Below the pieces are notes generated by a model that saw only the letters and a list, made by a program, of their open reading frames with translations, was not told the origin of the DNA and did not search any database. A stretch of 28,231 bases of DNA. Source: Actinomycetota bacterium (lineage in GTDB: Bacteria; Actinomycetota; Acidimicrobiia; Acidimicrobiales; GCA-2861595). A program made the position numbers and the translations under genes. Of the stretch, positions 26,485 through 28,231 are shown in pieces. Numbering within the stretch: position 1 is the first letter of the stretch; the number at the start of each line of letters is the position of its first letter. The DNA lies in assembly GCA_016781225.1 (NCBI GenBank), contig JADDQT010000004.1, positions 1 through 28,231 of the forward strand, given 5' to 3'.

Positions 26485-26953
26485 CTTGCTTCCCTGGTCC
26501 TCCTCGGCCCCTTGGAGGCCCCAACTCGACAGTCACCCCAGCTTCCGGCCTAGCCAAGCTGGATGCGAACCTCGTGCCGGCCGCGTATGCAGCAGCGTAC
26601 GTGGCCTCCGTGAAGCTGATCACCCGCAGGCGCCGACGCCTGAGGGAATGGCAGCGTTGGGCCGGGCAGCGGCGAGGAAGCTCGGTCGGAACGCTCCGAG
26701 CGAAGCGCTGGTTCGCGCACGGCGGCCTCCCCGCAGGCTGTTCACCGGACGTCAGCACCGACCCCGAGGCTGCGTGCGAGGGCAGCTTCGGCTTGGGCCC
26801 CGGCGAGGAGCAGGAGCACGTCTCGGGGAAGGGTGCCGATCCCACTCGGGGTTGCCTCGGGATGGATAACGGCGGCCTGGGGAGCGACGAGGTGCGACGC
26901 AGACGCCGTGCGGCGAAAGCGCGAAAAGGCGTAGCCTGGTACGGCAACAAGCG
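26485..26953. other. Gene-free stretch between hsdM and tRNA-Gln
   Basis: I see no complete gene. An inverted repeat CAGGCG/CGCCTG lies at 26627-26642. A minus-strand frame from the tRNA down to 26742 has coding-like composition (LPRDVLLLLAGAQAEAALA) but no usable start, and may be a gene fragment left by insertion. The hsdM promoter is expected here but no clear -35/-10 pair stands out. Confidence 0.4.
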
Positions 26954-27027
26954 TGCCCCCGGCCGGATTCGAACCGGCGTCTCTGGAACCAGAGTCCAAC
27001 GTGCTAGGCCAACTACACAACGGGGGC
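26954..27027 (-). tRNA. tRNA-Gln (CTG)
   Basis: On the minus strand the acceptor stem is GCCCCCG/CGGGGGC with discriminator A. The D-stem is GTGT/GCAC. The anticodon stem TTGGA/TCCAG encloses loop CTCTGGT (anticodon CTG). The T-arm is GCCGG-TTCGAAT-CCGGC. CCA is not encoded. Its 3' end faces the hsd operon, so it could mark another insertion point. I saw no second copy of its 3' end in the window. Confidence 0.95.
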
Positions 27028-27080
27028 ATGGGGCCTACGGGGGGGTCAGGTGTGAGAGCCACCCCCCTGAGGCCAACCTT

Positions 27081-27521
27081 CTAGAAGGGTTCCTCCTTGT
27101 ACCGGTAGATCACGGCACCCTCCCCAGAACGTTCCTTCTCGGCCACCTCGATCTCGACAAGTCGCTCCAGAGCAGAACGTACGGCGTTGGCTGGATTCGA
27201 CGACTTCGGCATCCAGTTGTTTCTTTCGAGCCTGTTCACCACCGCAGGAACCGTGAGCCACTCGCCCCCCCTCTCAATGAGAACGCGGCGAACTGCTTCC
27301 GCTCCACGTGGCCTCGGCTCCTCGTCGTCATCGAGGTCTTCGGGGAGGAGGTCTTCGAGGGCTGGAACTATCTCCACGAGGCCGTCGATCATCTTTCGGA
27401 TTCCGGCCGCCTGCCGCTTGTAGAGGTCGACCGCTCGTCGGGAGTTCTCCAACTGAGCGAGCAACTGCTCCATAGCTTCCCTGGCGCTTTCTTCGGTCAG
27501 GTCGCTCAGATCGAAAACCAC
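27081..27521 (-). CDS. Small coiled-coil plus winged-helix protein, unrecognised
   Basis: A 146-residue protein. The N-terminal half is charged and helical, probably coiled coil (EESAREAMEQLLAQLENSRR). An acidic linker (LPEDLDDDEEPRP) follows. The C-terminal part looks like a winged helix: AEAVRRVLIERGGEWLTVPA, VVNRLERNNWMP, AVRSALERLVE, and the wing GAVIYRYK. It may be a transcription regulator, perhaps of the element. The start GTG 27521 is chosen because a TATACT box ends six bases before it, fitting a leaderless mRNA; ATG 27548 is the alternative. Whether it belongs to the island or the backbone is unclear. Confidence 0.72.
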   Translation of the reverse strand: MVFDLSDLTEESAREAMEQLLAQLENSRRAVDLYKRQAAGIRKMIDGLVEIVPALEDLLPEDLDDDEEPRPRGAEAVRRVLIERGGEWLTVPAVVNRLERNNWMPKSSNPANAVRSALERLVEIEVAEKERSGEGAVIYRYKEEPF

Positions 27522-27527
27522 CGCAGC

Positions 27528-27573
27528 AGTATACCCCGGTCGGTGCATAGTTGGTGACCGAGTGGCTCACTCG
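27528..27573 (-). promoter_or_regulatory. Leaderless promoter and palindrome for the winged-helix gene
   Basis: TATACT (27533-27528, minus strand) lies six bases before the GTG start; no good -35 is seen. CGAGTG-GCT-CACTCG (27559-27573) is a perfect inverted repeat in the -35 region or just upstream and could be an operator. Confidence 0.4.
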
Positions 27574-27648
27574 TCTACCGGGAGTTGCTGTGCAGAAGTG
27601 TGGCTACCCTCCCCCGGTCGGTTCGCTCGCTCCCTGAGGCCCGTCGAC

Positions 27649-27740
27649 TTCTACCGAAACTTCTACCGGACGGGTAGAAACAGGCCGCTTCGGGCCAACA
27701 CAGTCTGGCACTGGCTAAGTGTAAACACCCTGGTCAGAGC
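27649..27740 (+). promoter_or_regulatory. Putative integrase arm-type sites, right end
   Basis: TTCTACCG occurs at 27649-27656 and 27661-27668, with an inverted copy GGTAGAA near 27673-27679 and CCCTGGTCAGAGC at 27728-27740. The relative starts (0, 12, 79) match those of the module at 10401 exactly. The bases around them, 27574-27768, hold no gene that I can see. Confidence 0.5.
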
Positions 27741-27768
27741 CATTTATGGGCACCAGTCACCCCCGTCG

Positions 27769-27808
27769 ATAACCCCTCGAATCGGAGTTCAAGTCCCCCC
27801 CCGCCCAC
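27769..27808 (+). repeat. Putative attR: tRNA 3'-end repeat
   Basis: Bases 27787-27808 match the tRNA-Leu 3' end (6220-6241) at 21 of 22 positions. ATAACCC at 27769 lies 18 bases before GTTCAA, the same distance as in the tRNA-Met half at 10541/10559, so the remnant may descend from a class I tRNA. The arms do not pair, so it is not a functional tRNA. Confidence 0.55.
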
Positions 27809-28039
27809 GGCCAGACCAGCCAGCAAACGCAGGCGAAGGCCAGGCGTCATCCTTGTTCGAGGGCTCGTCACCAACAGGTAGACCCCCATTCCCCGGTACA
27901 GTGTCGGAGCCGGTGGTGCCCAAGGGCCCTGCCGAGGTCGAGTGCGATGCGTCCCTGGGGCGCCGGGTTTCCGCTTCTTGGAGCGTGTGGCCGCAGCATC
28001 AACGGCCCACACTGCCCCACCAACAGAAGGAACCCACAC
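27809..28039 (+). promoter_or_regulatory. Leader region of the helicase gene
   Basis: No gene is seen. TACAGT (27897-27902), preceded by GG, could be a -10 about 138 bases before the start, but no -35 is evident. Long leaders are common for cold-inducible RNA helicases; that link is inference. AGAAGGA (28025-28031) is a good ribosome site eight bases before GTG 28040. Confidence 0.35.
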
Positions 28040-28231
28040 GTGTCCAACACCCTCCACGCTGGAGGCGCGCCGCGCCGCAACCAGCGCCGCCGCTCCGCCC
28101 AGCGAGACTCCTCCGCAATCAACGGCCAACCGCGGCGAACGACCACCGTCGACGAGGTTCCGGCTGTGTCCTTCGCCGAGCTGGGCGTCCCCGGCGCGAT
28201 CGTGACCGCCTTGGCAGGCCTGGGCGTAACC
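28040..28231 (+). CDS. DEAD-box RNA helicase, N-terminal part, runs off window
   Basis: GTG 28040 with ribosome site AGAAGGA opens a frame of 64 codons to the window end. The first 40 or so residues are basic, Arg/Ser/Asn-rich and disordered. Then VSFAELGVPGAIVTALAGLGVT matches the Q-motif entry of DEAD-box helicases (F-x-x-LG near the start), which normally continues into a PFPIQ-like segment beyond the edge. Such helicases remodel RNA and ribosomal precursors, often at low temperature. The Walker and DEAD motifs lie outside the window, so the call rests on the entry motif. It is probably backbone, flanking the island on the right. Confidence 0.78.
   Translation, partial: MSNTLHAGGAPRRNQRRRSAQRDSSAINGQPRRTTTVDEVPAVSFAELGVPGAIVTALAGLGVT

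Noticed and set aside
26742..26953. Possible minus-strand gene after tRNA-Gln
   Set aside because: Composition looks coding but no ATG, GTG or TTG lies in frame between the tRNA and most of the sequence, so only a fragment can be claimed.
26574..27557. Plus-strand frame of 327 codons across tRNA-Gln and the winged-helix gene
   Set aside because: It runs antisense through a tRNA and a better-supported gene.

Overview
The window is high-GC DNA from an actinobacterium. The evidence is a conserved cell-division/signalling cluster read right to left (fhaA, fhaB, pstP, rodA, pbpA and the start of a PknA/PknB-type kinase), frequent GTG starts, 4-base GTGA/ATGA gene overlaps, and tRNAs without an encoded CCA. 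The class cannot be fixed from this sequence; a deep-branching lineage such as Acidimicrobiia is a guess.

Layout. Bases 1-6069 are chromosomal backbone: six minus-strand genes for peptidoglycan synthesis and its Ser/Thr phosphorylation control. An intact tRNA-Leu(CAG) at 6157-6240 marks the edge of an accessory island of about 21.5 kb. A 21/22-base copy of the tRNA-Leu 3' end lies at 27787-27808. Beyond it is backbone again: the first 64 codons of a DEAD-box RNA helicase (28040-28231).

The island looks composite. (a) 6241-10340: a frameshifted DUF3024 gene, a DUF7662-type gene, and a three-gene, 4-base-overlapping operon. That operon encodes a BrnT-like toxin, a protein with two ribbon-helix-helix domains fused to a SocA/YwgA-like domain, and a large unrecognised protein with a CxCxxC motif faintly like tRNA-guanine transglycosylases. 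(b) 10400-10581: an att-like module ending in the 3' half of a tRNA-Met. (c) 10768-12638: a PIN-like nuclease and an OLD/DUF3696-like AAA ATPase, probably a defence pair. (d) 12745-19376: the mobility core: tyrosine integrase, XRE repressor, excisionase-like HTH, a candidate oriT, MobF (TrwC-type) relaxase-helicase and a VirD4/TraG-like coupling protein. No type IV secretion channel is present, so the element appears mobilizable rather than self-transmissible. (e) 19405-26484: a five-gene overlapping operon, hsdM-hsdS-hsdR-DUF4258-YgiT zinc finger. It is a type I restriction-modification system with a toxin-antitoxin pair appended. HsdR carries a C-terminal Schlafen/AlbA_2-like domain and is split by a one-base insertion. 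(f) 26954-27521: tRNA-Gln(CTG) and a small winged-helix protein.

Three sites (6250-6308, 10401-10492, 27649-27740) share paired TTCTA(C/A)CG repeats and a GGTCAGAG motif. In the last two, the three elements start at exactly the same relative spacing. These are probably recombinase-binding arms of related attachment sites, which supports stepwise accretion of elements at tRNA genes. All functional calls come from reading motifs by eye; no database search was possible.
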